From NCBI RefSeq assembly GCF_003336875.1, contig NZ_QGNJ01000014.1, positions 1-64,000 of the forward strand: 64,000 nucleotides of DNA. The letters are read 5' to 3'. This DNA comes from Oleisolibacter albus. GTDB lineage: Bacteria; Pseudomonadota; Alphaproteobacteria; Azospirillales; Azospirillaceae. Below the pieces are notes generated by a model that saw only the letters and a list, made by a program, of their open reading frames with translations, had not been told where the DNA came from and made no database searches. The position numbers were made by a program, and so were the translations under genes. Below are positions 8,849 to 17,892 of this stretch, in pieces (position 1 is the stretch's first letter; each line of letters opens with the position of its first letter).

Positions 8849-9481
8849 TCATTCCCGCCGGCGCTTGAGATAGACATAGAAGGCGCCGCCTCCGCCATGC
8901 TGGGGCTGAGCCTGGTGAACCGCCAATACCAGGGCACGGAAGGCAGCCTCGTTCAGCCAACGGGGGACGGCGGCGCGCAGCACACCCTCTCCCCGCGGAA
9001 CGCCACCCTTGCCGGTGATGACCAGCAGCAGCCGGCGGCCCTGGGCGTGGCTGCTGCGGACGAAAGACAGCAGCCGGTCATGGGCCTCGGCCTGGGTCAG
9101 CCCGTGCAGGTCGATGCGCCCGTCGATGGGCAACCGGCCGCGGCGCACCTTCTCCTCGGTGCGCTTGTCGATGCCGGCCTTGGCCCCCAGCGGCGATGGG
9201 GCCAGATGCAGCCGCACCGCCGCCTTCTCCTTCACCGGCAGCGTGCCCAGAAGCTGGGCCAGCCGCTCGGCCGGGCCGGGCAGCCGTCCGCCGACGGCGG
9301 AAACCGGGGGGGCAAGGGCGGTCTTGTCCGCAGTCCTGTCGGCAGCCTTGTCCGGCACCGGCGGGGCGGCCGGCTTGGCCGCGGCGGGGCGGCGGGGGCT
9401 GACCAGCGGCTGGGCGTCGCGGGTCACCAGCCGCCACAGCTCAAGCTCGGCGGCCGAGGGGGATCGGCGGCGCTCAACCAT
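8849..9481 (-). CDS. Smr/MutS2 C-terminal domain endonuclease-like protein
   Basis: A 210-residue protein. Residues 1-105 are Ala/Pro/Lys-rich and probably disordered. The C-terminal half carries the Smr domain: RIDLHGLTQAEAHDRLLSFV gives the LDxH-type (here DLHG) motif, and LVITGKGG gives the TGKG motif. Stand-alone Smr proteins are nicking or RNA-cleaving nucleases; bacterial members are linked to rescue of stalled ribosomes. The ATG (9481) lies 8 bases inside the end of lutC, so it is translationally coupled to the lactate genes, although the functional link is unclear. Confidence 0.9.
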   Translation of the reverse strand: MVERRRSPSAAELELWRLVTRDAQPLVSPRRPAAAKPAAPPVPDKAADRTADKTALAPPVSAVGGRLPGPAERLAQLLGTLPVKEKAAVRLHLAPSPLGAKAGIDKRTEEKVRRGRLPIDGRIDLHGLTQAEAHDRLLSFVRSSHAQGRRLLLVITGKGGVPRGEGVLRAAVPRWLNEAAFRALVLAVHQAQPQHGGGGAFYVYLKRRRE

Positions 9482-10196
9482 GGAGGGGCTCGGCTCCATG
9501 GGCCGGAGGGCCGACAAGGATGATGTGCAGCCGGCCGGGGCCATGGGCGTGCAGCAGCGAGGTCTGCTCGATGTCGGCCGTGCGCGACGGCCCGGTCACC
9601 AACGTGACCGCCCGCGGCATGCCCAGGCCACGGTCGGCCTGGCGCCGCCGCAGCCGGTCCCAGGCCTCCTCATAGACACCGACGATGTCGGCGGCGGACA
9701 GCACCACCAGATGGGTGTGGGGCAGGAAGGCCAGGGGGGCCGCATGGTCGGCGCCGCTGGCCAGCAGCAGGCTGCCGGTTTCCGCCACTCCGGCCAGGGC
9801 GGCGGTGACACAGACCGGATCATCGGCCCGGGCCGGGCCGAACCCCACCTCCAGCGTCGGCCGCCGGTCCCAGGGAATGGCCTGCAGGGCGGCATCCGGG
9901 GCCACCCGCACCCGCGCCGGCAGATTGTGGGCCGACAGATAGTCGGCCACGGCATGGGGCACCCGGCCCGGCTCGGCCACCGGCTCCACCGTGGCCGCGA
10001 CCAGCGTGGCCATGCGCTGGAACAGCTCCACCTGCTGCGGTGGCGGCACCTGGCCGCGGGCGGGGATCAGATTGCGCGGCGGCGCCGCCAGCCGTTGCTC
10101 CACGGCGGCGCGGGCGGCGGTCTCGTCGCGCACGGTCGCAACGGCCCGGCGGATTGTGCCCAGGATGGTGTCGCGGGGTGTGTCAGGGGCGGGCAC
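9474..10196 (-). CDS. lutC: Lactate utilisation protein C (LUD domain)
   Basis: A 240-residue YkgG/LutC protein, a component of the LutABC L-lactate oxidase complex. The LUD core shows VCVTAALAGVAETGSLLLAS and HLVVLSAADIVGVYEEAWDR, followed by the TGPSRTADIEQT motif that marks this subfamily. I chose the GTG at 10196, which overlaps the lutB end by 14 bases and has GGGAG 7-8 bases upstream; the longer in-frame extension lies entirely inside lutB. Third gene of a tight lutA-lutB-lutC-smr operon. Confidence 0.92.
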   Translation of the reverse strand: MPAPDTPRDTILGTIRRAVATVRDETAARAAVEQRLAAPPRNLIPARGQVPPPQQVELFQRMATLVAATVEPVAEPGRVPHAVADYLSAHNLPARVRVAPDAALQAIPWDRRPTLEVGFGPARADDPVCVTAALAGVAETGSLLLASGADHAAPLAFLPHTHLVVLSAADIVGVYEEAWDRLRRRQADRGLGMPRAVTLVTGPSRTADIEQTSLLHAHGPGRLHIILVGPPAHGAEPLHG

Positions 10197-11607
10197 GCTG
10201 GCTCTCCCGATACAAATCCTGGAAGGTGCGGCCGGTGGGGGCGGGAAAATCCCGCGCACCGGTCCAGCCCCCGGCCAGCGGCAGATAACGGAAACGGCCG
10301 CGGCGGCCGCCCATCGTGCCCAGCAGCCCCATGCCCAGCCGGGTTGTCAGCCGGTAAAGGCCGGGCCGGCGGGCGAGGAAGGCCCAGAGCCCCAGCCCCC
10401 AGCGCTGCGGCCCGGGGGACAGTCTGGCCGCCGCCTCCTTCTCCCGCCATAGGCGCATCAGCCGGGGCAGGGGGATGCGCACGGGGCAGACGCTCTCGCA
10501 GCGGCCACAGAAGGTACTGGCATTGGGCAGATGCCGCGCCTCCTCCAGCCCGATCAGGGCCGGATCGATGACGGCACCGATGGGGCCAGGATAGACCCAG
10601 CCATAGGCATGGCCGCCGACGGCGTGATAGACGGGGCAATGGTTCATACAGGCGCCGCAGCGGATGCAGCGCAGCGCCTCCTGCATCTCGGTGCCCAACA
10701 GGGCGCTGCGGCCATTGTCCAGCAGCACCACATGGAACTGCTCCGGCCCGTCCAGGTCGTCCGGCCGCCGCGGCCCGGTGCTGAAGGTGGTGTAGGTCGA
10801 CAGTTCCTGCCCCGTGGCCGAGCGGGCCAGCAGCCGCAGCAGAGTGGAGGCGTCCTCCAGCGTCGGCACCACCTTCTCGATGCTGGTCAGCACCACATGC
10901 ACGCGCGGCAGGCTCTGGGTCAGGTCGCCATTGCCCTCGTTGGTGACGATGACGGTGCTGCCGGTTTCCGCGATCAGGAAATTGGCGCCGGTGATGCCCA
11001 CATCGGCGGCCAGGAACTTCTCCCGCAGCAGCACCCGCGCCTCGGTCAGCAGGTCGGAGGGCTCCGACAGCGACCGGGCCGGGTCGAGATGGGTGTGGAC
11101 GCGGCGGAAATCCTCGGCCACCTGCTCCTTCGACAGGTGCAGGGCCGGGGCGATGATGTGGCTGGGCGCCTCCTTGCGGATCTGGATGATGTATTCACCC
11201 AGATCCGTCTCCACCACTTCCAGCCCGGCCTCCTCCAGGGCCGCGTTCAGCCCGACCTCCTCCGACACCATGGATTTGCCCTTGGTGACCATGCGGGCGC
11301 CGGCCGCGCGGCAGATGGAGAGGATGGCGGCGCGGGCCTCGGCCGGTGTGCGGGCCCAATGCACCTGGCCGCCGGCGGCCGTGACCTTGGCCTCGAACCG
11401 CTCCAGATACAGGTCGAGATGAGCCAGGGCATGGTCCTTGATGCGCTTGCCCTCGTCCCGCAGGGCCTCGAACTCCGGCAGGGCCGCCACGGCCTGGGCC
11501 CGCTTCAGCGGGAAGCCGGTCTTGAATTTGGTCAGCGCCCGGGTCAGGTCCGGGTCGGCCATGGCGGCGCGGGCGCGCTCCTTGAAGGCGTGGGAGGCGG
11601 GGATCAA
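10183..11607 (-). CDS. lutB: Lactate utilisation iron-sulfur protein B
   Basis: A 474-residue LutB subunit: an N-terminal LUD domain (residues about 60-290, with SMVSEEVGLNAALEEAGLEV and NFLIAETGSTVIVTNEGNGD) followed by two 4Fe-4S ferredoxin motifs, CIRCGACMNHCP near residue 312 and CGRCESVCPV near residue 363. It passes electrons from lactate oxidation within the cytosolic/membrane-associated Lut complex. The start overlaps the lutA stop (ATGA), so the two are translated in coupled fashion. Confidence 0.95.
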   Translation of the reverse strand: MIPASHAFKERARAAMADPDLTRALTKFKTGFPLKRAQAVAALPEFEALRDEGKRIKDHALAHLDLYLERFEAKVTAAGGQVHWARTPAEARAAILSICRAAGARMVTKGKSMVSEEVGLNAALEEAGLEVVETDLGEYIIQIRKEAPSHIIAPALHLSKEQVAEDFRRVHTHLDPARSLSEPSDLLTEARVLLREKFLAADVGITGANFLIAETGSTVIVTNEGNGDLTQSLPRVHVVLTSIEKVVPTLEDASTLLRLLARSATGQELSTYTTFSTGPRRPDDLDGPEQFHVVLLDNGRSALLGTEMQEALRCIRCGACMNHCPVYHAVGGHAYGWVYPGPIGAVIDPALIGLEEARHLPNASTFCGRCESVCPVRIPLPRLMRLWREKEAAARLSPGPQRWGLGLWAFLARRPGLYRLTTRLGMGLLGTMGGRRGRFRYLPLAGGWTGARDFPAPTGRTFQDLYRESQRARP

Positions 11608-12374
11608 GACTTGCCCCCACCGATGGGCGGAGCGGACAGCTCCCCGGCCAGGATCTCGGCCACATGACGCACCGCCACGGGACTGCCCAGCCGGTGCAGC
11701 CGCCCGGCCATGTTCATCAGGCAGCCCATATCGCCGGCCAGCAGGGTATCGGCCCCGGTGGCGGCCACGGCCGCTGCCTTGTCCGACACCATCTTGGCCG
11801 AGATCTCCGGATATTTGACACAGAAGGTCCCGCCGAAGCCGCAGCAGACCTCCGCCTCCGGCAATTCGGTCAGGCGCAGCCCTTCCACCCCGGCCAGAAG
11901 CCGGCGCGGCTGCTCCTTCACCCCCAGTTCGCGCAGGCCGGAACAGCTGTCGTGATAGGTGACATGGCCGTCATAGCGCGCCTCCACCCGCTCCACCCCC
12001 AGCACATCGACCAGGAAGCTGGTCAGCTCATGGGTGCGGCGGGCCAGATGATGGGCCTTGGGTCCCCATTCCGGGTCATCCTTGAACAACTCGGGATAGT
12101 GCAGCCGGACCATGCCGGCGCAGGAGCCGCTGGGGGCCACCACATAGTCGCAGTCGGCGAAGGCCCGGATCATGGCCTTGGCCAGATCCGCCGCCGCCGC
12201 GCGCTCGCCGCTGTTCCAGGCGGGCTGGCCGCAGCAGGTCTGCTCCGGCACGACGACGGTGCAGCCGGCCTGTTCCAGCAGCCGCACGGTGGCGAAGCCC
12301 ACGGCTGGCCGCATCAGGTCCACCAGACAGGTGACCATAAGCCCCACACGGGGTGATTTGGCATCCACGGGCAT
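11604..12374 (-). CDS. lutA: Lactate utilisation protein A (CCG-domain)
   Basis: A 256-residue heterodisulfide-reductase-like subunit with two CCG repeats: EQTCCGQPAWNSG near residue 47 and EVCCGFGGTF near residue 188, together with conserved Cys in MVTCLVDL, GSCAGMV and HDSCSGL. These bind an iron-sulfur cluster. The ATG at 12374 has GGAG 5 bases upstream; an in-frame ATG 11 codons earlier is possible but less well supported. First gene of the lut operon. No LldR/GntR regulator is seen beside it. Confidence 0.95.
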   Translation of the reverse strand: MPVDAKSPRVGLMVTCLVDLMRPAVGFATVRLLEQAGCTVVVPEQTCCGQPAWNSGERAAAADLAKAMIRAFADCDYVVAPSGSCAGMVRLHYPELFKDDPEWGPKAHHLARRTHELTSFLVDVLGVERVEARYDGHVTYHDSCSGLRELGVKEQPRRLLAGVEGLRLTELPEAEVCCGFGGTFCVKYPEISAKMVSDKAAAVAATGADTLLAGDMGCLMNMAGRLHRLGSPVAVRHVAEILAGELSAPPIGGGKS

Positions 12375-12497
12375 GGCGGCTCCGGGCGAAGGGATAGGCA
12401 TCAGCATGCCGGTGAAACAGTAGGGCGGCCGCCCCGGCTCGGCAATCCGGCGAATATGGGGGGCCGGCGTGCGCCGCCGGGCGGTCTTCCGCCTGGA

Positions 12498-14993
12498 TCA
12501 GGCCGGGACAACCGACCCGCCGCCATGCTGCGGCGGGCCATCCTGCGGCAGGCCGGCCGCCGCGGACGGCGGATGCAGGGGCAGACGGCAGAGCACGGTG
12601 GTGCCCTGGTCGGGATTGCTCTGGATGTCCAGGGTGCCGCCATGCAGTTCGATGAAGCTCTTCACCAGGGCCAGTCCCAGACCGGCACCGGGGGTCCCCG
12701 CCCCGCCCTGCCCTCGCTCGAACCGGTGCAGGACGCGCTCCTGGTCCTGGCGGGGAATGCCGACGCCGGTATCCGAGACCGACAGCAGCACCCCGTCCCC
12801 GTCACGGCAGGCCCCGATGGTGATATGGCCACCGGCTGGCGTGAATTTGATGGCATTGCTGACCAGGTTGAACAGGGCCTGTTTCAGGCGCTTCTCATCG
12901 CCTTCCATCAGTCCGGGGCCGTCGGTGATGGCGACCCGCAGGTCCAGCGCCTGTTTGCGGGCCCAGTCCCGCGTCAACCCGGCCACCGACTGCACCAGCT
13001 GCGCCACATCGACGACATCGCGGTCCAGCACCATATAGCCGGCCTCGATGGTGGCGAGGTCCAGGATGTCGTTGACCAGGACCAGCAGTCGGCGGCTGGC
13101 CTCCAGCACCCCGCGCGCATATTCCAGCTGGCGCGGATTCAGCGCACCGAAATACTGATTATGCAGGATTTCGGCGAAGCCCATGATGGCGTTCAGCGGT
13201 GTGCGCAGCTGATAGCTGACATTGGCGATGAACTCGGACTTCAGGCGGTCCGCAGCCTCCAGCGCCTCATTGCTGGCGCGCAGCGCCTGCTCCACCCGGA
13301 CACTGTCGCTGATGTCCAGGCAGGACAGCAGCACGGCCCCGTCCGGCAGCGGCACCTGGGCATAGCGGATAACGCTGCCATCGGTCAGGATCAGGGTCCC
13401 CCCGACGGGCACCCGCTCCAGCAGGCGCCCGGCCAGAACCTGCCGCTGCTCCTGCCAGTCGCTGCCGTCGTCCAGCAGTGGACGGAAACGGTCGATCAAC
13501 TGGCCGGCATGGGGTTCGCCCCAGAGATCGTCCGGCGGCACCCGCCACAGCCGGGCGAAGGCCGGGTTCGACAGTTTCAGGCGGCCATCGCCGCCGAACA
13601 CGGCCACGCCCTCGGCCAGATTGTCCAGCGTCTCCTGCTGCACGGCCATCAGGGTGTTGTAGGAGGATTCCAGCGCCAGCGTGTGGGTGACATCCTCCAG
13701 CACATACATCAGCCCGCCGAAGGGATGCGGCACCGACAGGGTGCGCAGCGTGCGCCCGTCCGGCAGATGCATCAGATCTTCCATCGGCTCCAGCAGCGAG
13801 GTGAATTCGGCCAGCCGCCGCCGCTTCCACTGGGCGAAATCGACCTCTTCCGTCAGTTTCCGCCGGGCGCGGAGATCCTCCAGGATCTCGCCGTAGAGCG
13901 GCTCGCCGGCCAGCCAGTCCTCATTGAGATCCCAGAGCCGGGCATAGGCCCGGTTGTAGAAGCGCAGGCGCGTATCCGCCCCATAGATGGCGATGGCCGA
14001 TCCCAGCTGTTCCAGCACCTCGCCATGGGCGGCGACATGGCGGTCCAGCTCGTCGCGCAGCTCGCGCTCGCGGGTCCGGTCGACAGCGAACCCCAGCAGC
14101 CCGTCCGGGCCGGGCAGCATGCATTCCGTCAGCTCGAACAGCCGGCGCTCGCCATTGACCACGAGGAAGCGGCTTTCGCTCTGGGCCGTGCCGGATTCGC
14201 GCGCCTGCAGCGCCAGGGCCCGCGGCGGATAGCCGAACCCCGCCGCCGGCAGTTCCAGCTGCCTGTCCACCACCTGCTCGGGCGATGAATCCAGAAGGTG
14301 GGCGAAAGCCTGGTTGCACCAGAGCAGCCGGGTATCGCGCGCCCGGCGCCAGAGCGGCATGGGCAGGGTGTCCAGCATGCGCAGCAAGGCCTGCTGTTCC
14401 GCCTCGATGGCCCGTCGTGCCGCGCTCTGGCTCTGGATCTCGTCTGTTTCCGCGGTGATGTCGCGCAGAACGAGCAGGGGCACCGCCGCATCCTCGCCCG
14501 CCGTCCCGCGCCGGCCCATCGCCTGGAGGGTCCGGCTGCCATCGGCGAGGCGGACCGTGATGGTGAAAGGCTGTCCGGTCCTGCGCAGATGGGCGAACGA
14601 CCCATGCAGGGCGGCGGCATCCGACGGCGCCAGCGCCTGCTCGATCGACTCCAGCCCGCGCAGCCGTTCCCGCCCCAGCAGCGCGGCCAGACCGGCACCG
14701 GCGGCATGGCCCGTTCCGTTCTCCGCTTCGGCGAACCAGATGTCCGGCATGCCATTGACCAGCGCCCGCAGGCGGCGCACCTCCGCCCCTGTCGTCTCCA
14801 ATGCCTGGTGCAGCCGGCGGAAGCGCCGCCACAGGCCCAGCAGGCAGCCGCCAGCCAGAAACGCTGCCCCGGCCAGGACCGGGCCATGCCACATCGGCGT
14901 CGCCGCGCCAGAGGGCGGGAGAAGGTGGCTGCCAGCCAGCGCCAGGACCGCAGTGCCCAGGCCAGCGACATATATCCTGACGTCCGGCTTCAC
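12498..14993 (-). CDS. divL: DivL-like PAS sensor kinase with Tyr in place of the phosphoacceptor His
   Basis: 831 residues: two N-terminal membrane helices (about 8-25 and 36-57), four PAS-like regions (about 68-190, 200-320, 325-440, 445-570), a dimerisation/phosphoacceptor helix, and an HATPase domain with N box (LVSNAIKF), G1 (DTGVGIP) and G2 (GAGLGLAL). The H box reads NVSYQLRTPLNAI: Tyr594 occupies the His position. This is the hallmark of DivL, the essential Caulobacter cell-cycle regulator (769 residues, Tyr550) that acts through CckA and DivK rather than as a normal kinase. It lies downstream of ahcY with a terminator between. The family assignment is inference from the Tyr, the PAS array and length; it could also be a rapidly evolved PAS kinase. 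Confidence 0.75.
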   Translation of the reverse strand: MKPDVRIYVAGLGTAVLALAGSHLLPPSGAATPMWHGPVLAGAAFLAGGCLLGLWRRFRRLHQALETTGAEVRRLRALVNGMPDIWFAEAENGTGHAAGAGLAALLGRERLRGLESIEQALAPSDAAALHGSFAHLRRTGQPFTITVRLADGSRTLQAMGRRGTAGEDAAVPLLVLRDITAETDEIQSQSAARRAIEAEQQALLRMLDTLPMPLWRRARDTRLLWCNQAFAHLLDSSPEQVVDRQLELPAAGFGYPPRALALQARESGTAQSESRFLVVNGERRLFELTECMLPGPDGLLGFAVDRTRERELRDELDRHVAAHGEVLEQLGSAIAIYGADTRLRFYNRAYARLWDLNEDWLAGEPLYGEILEDLRARRKLTEEVDFAQWKRRRLAEFTSLLEPMEDLMHLPDGRTLRTLSVPHPFGGLMYVLEDVTHTLALESSYNTLMAVQQETLDNLAEGVAVFGGDGRLKLSNPAFARLWRVPPDDLWGEPHAGQLIDRFRPLLDDGSDWQEQRQVLAGRLLERVPVGGTLILTDGSVIRYAQVPLPDGAVLLSCLDISDSVRVEQALRASNEALEAADRLKSEFIANVSYQLRTPLNAIMGFAEILHNQYFGALNPRQLEYARGVLEASRRLLVLVNDILDLATIEAGYMVLDRDVVDVAQLVQSVAGLTRDWARKQALDLRVAITDGPGLMEGDEKRLKQALFNLVSNAIKFTPAGGHITIGACRDGDGVLLSVSDTGVGIPRQDQERVLHRFERGQGGAGTPGAGLGLALVKSFIELHGGTLDIQSNPDQGTTVLCRLPLHPPSAAAGLPQDGPPQHGGGSVVPA

Positions 14994-15030
14994 GGGGCGG
15001 AGTGTAGTGAACGGCTACGGAGAAAAGCAA

Positions 15031-15060
15031 GGCAGCGGGCCAGTCCCCTGGCCCGCTGCC
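15031..15060 (-). terminator. Intrinsic terminator of ahcY
   Basis: A perfect 13-bp stem (GGCAGCGGGCCAG and complement) with a 4-base loop; on the minus strand it is followed by TTGCTTTTC. It lies between the ahcY stop and the DivL-like gene, so the two are likely separate transcripts or only partly read through. Confidence 0.8.
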
Positions 15061-15116
15061 GCATTTTCAGCGTCTATGACGGATCGCCTCCAGGGAGGTA
15101 CCGCCGAAGACGAGCA

Positions 15117-16528
<1,412 letters not shown>

Positions 16529-16529
16529 T

Positions 16530-16559
16530 GTGCATCTAACGCCGCGGTGTTAGGTGCAC
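16530..16559. repeat. Imperfect inverted repeat beside the ahcY operator
   Basis: GTGCATCTAAC (16530-16540) and GTTAGGTGCAC (16549-16559) are complementary at 10 of 11 positions with an 8-base GC-rich spacer. It abuts the 18-bp palindrome, so it may be a second protein-binding site or a promoter-proximal structure. Confidence 0.5.
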
Positions 16560-16847
16560 CGATGCACGCCCTGCCTCTCCGCGATCCTTGGACCGCAGCC
16601 CGCTGCCGGATCAAGGGGCGTGGGAGGTCTTTCGGATAGGCTGCACCGGACTGGCACCGGCCAATGCCCGTCGCGCATAGAAGTCTGTCCTGTCCGGGTC
16701 TGCCGCGCATAGTCCGCCGCTTTTGCGCGACGGCTGGCCGGAGAGCATGATCCGTCCGCGGTCGCAGGGACCCCGATGGGGACCGATCCGCACCGTATAT
16801 AGTGTCCGGTTATTCTCCGGGACTGGCAGGGATCTGACAGTTCCGGC
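16560..16847. other. Gene-free intergenic DNA between ahcY and the HD gene
   Basis: No convincing reading frame on either strand and no recognisable RNA. A/T-rich pockets (GTATATAGTG near 16795-16804) could hold a promoter, but no clear -35/-10 pair was found. The control sites of ahcY lie to its left and a hairpin lies to its right. Confidence 0.5.
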
Positions 16848-16908
16848 GGGCGGCCCCGTCAGTACCGGGGGGTGCAGGTCCGGCTAGGCCGGACCGACGG
16901 GCCGCCCC
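16848..16908 (-). terminator. Nested hairpin downstream of the HD-domain gene
   Basis: Outer arms GGGCGGCCCCGTC (16848-16860) and GACGGGCCGCCCC (16896-16908) pair with one bulge and enclose a perfect 7-bp hairpin (GTCCGGC-TAG-GCCGGAC, 16878-16894). It lies about 50 bases past the HD gene stop. No T-run, so it may be a Rho-dependent or processing structure. Confidence 0.45.
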
Positions 16909-16958
16909 ATTCTGTTCATCCGATAGCAAGTCGGCCCGGCTGCCCGTCCAAAGGGCCG

Positions 16959-17543
16959 TTAAAGGGCCGTTCCGAACCAACCATCGCGCTTGGCAGCCTC
17001 CAGCCGCGCTTCCAGATGCGCCCACAGGGTCGGACAGCCGGCCTGGATCGGTGGGCCGACGCGGCGGACCACCTGCTCATGGCGGATGCCGTTCTCGCGC
17101 CAGCTCTGGCCGGCATTGGCGAGGTTCAGCAGCACCGGCATGGCCCGGTCCGCGGCATGGGCGAAGCGCGCCTCCGCCGTCTCTCCTGCCTCGAATTCCT
17201 GCCACAGAGCCAGGAAGGTCTTTCCCTGTTCCGCCGGCAGCAGGCCGAAGATGCGCTCGGCCGCGGCCCGTTCGGCGGCCTTGCGTTCCTCCCAGCCGCC
17301 TTCGGCGTAAACGATGGTATCGCCGGTATCGATCTCCCCCACATCATGGACCAGCAGCAGCTGGACCACCCGGCTCATATCCACCGGCTCCGGCGCATGG
17401 GGTGCCAGGGACAGGGCCAGCAGGGCGATCTGCCAGCTGTGCTCTGCCGAATTCTCGTAGCGGTCCAGCCCCAGCGGCTTGGTCCGGCGGGTCACCCCCT
17501 TCAGCCGGTCCAGTTCAAGGATGAAATCGACGATCTGCTGCAT
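16959..17543 (-). CDS. HD-domain metal-dependent phosphohydrolase (YfbR-like 5'-nucleotidase family)
   Basis: A 194-residue HD protein. ENSAEHSWQIALLAL supplies the first His near residue 35, QLLLVHDVGEIDTGDT supplies the HD pair and the following Glu near residue 66, and HAADRAMPVLLNL supplies the distal Asp: the full H...HD...D set. Such proteins dephosphorylate (deoxy)nucleoside monophosphates. ATG 17543 is followed by MQQIVDFILELDRLKGVTRR, typical of the family. The stop codon lies within an 11-bp tandem duplication (AACGGCCCTTT twice). A Crp-like palindrome is centred about 66 bases upstream of the start. Confidence 0.88.
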   Translation of the reverse strand: MQQIVDFILELDRLKGVTRRTKPLGLDRYENSAEHSWQIALLALSLAPHAPEPVDMSRVVQLLLVHDVGEIDTGDTIVYAEGGWEERKAAERAAAERIFGLLPAEQGKTFLALWQEFEAGETAEARFAHAADRAMPVLLNLANAGQSWRENGIRHEQVVRRVGPPIQAGCPTLWAHLEARLEAAKRDGWFGTAL

Positions 17544-17601
17544 GGGGCACCCTCAACAGCGGGAAAGCCCGGATCTGATGCGCGCCGAACCAGGTTGCTT
17601 C

Positions 17602-17617
17602 TGTGATGTCCATCACA
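17602..17617. promoter_or_regulatory. Crp-type palindrome (TGTGA-N6-TCACA)
   Basis: TGTGATGTCCATCACA exactly matches the two Crp half-sites with 6-base spacing and extends to CTGTGAT/ATCACAG. It lies between the divergent HD gene (start 66 bases to the left of the centre) and the TonB-dependent receptor (about 284 bases to the right). It is more likely to act on the HD gene by distance, but could serve the receptor. Confidence 0.5.
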
Positions 17618-17861
17618 GCCTCGTTCCCTCTGCTGGCCAGGTCGCCTCGAGGGCGGCGAGCAGGTGTCATCACCGTAGCACGATGCTTACCAGCAAAACG
17701 ATCCGGGCTGATGCGTCTCCGCCACAATGCCTATCGGAGCAGCCTATCAAGGGTTTTGGCTGCTTAACGGGAAGCATTTTCGTCATTGCGCAGAACCGTC
17801 ATGCGGGCGTCATCCAAGTTTAATTTTGTTTACGCATGCACGTAACACAGCTCCGGCAAAG
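17618..17861. other. Divergent control region upstream of the TonB receptor
   Basis: No gene. It becomes A/T-rich toward the receptor (AAGTTTAATTTTGTTTACG around 17816-17834), the likely promoter region, but I cannot fix a -35/-10 pair with confidence. Confidence 0.45.
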
Positions 17862-17883
17862 CCCTCCTACCAATCGAGGAGGG
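17862..17883 (+). promoter_or_regulatory. Hairpin sequestering the receptor's Shine-Dalgarno sequence
   Basis: CCCTCCT (17862-17868) pairs perfectly with AGGAGGG (17877-17883), with an 8-base loop. The right arm is the ribosome binding site of the TonB-dependent receptor gene, so folding would block initiation. Confidence 0.55.
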
Positions 17884-17892
17884 GGGTGTCCT

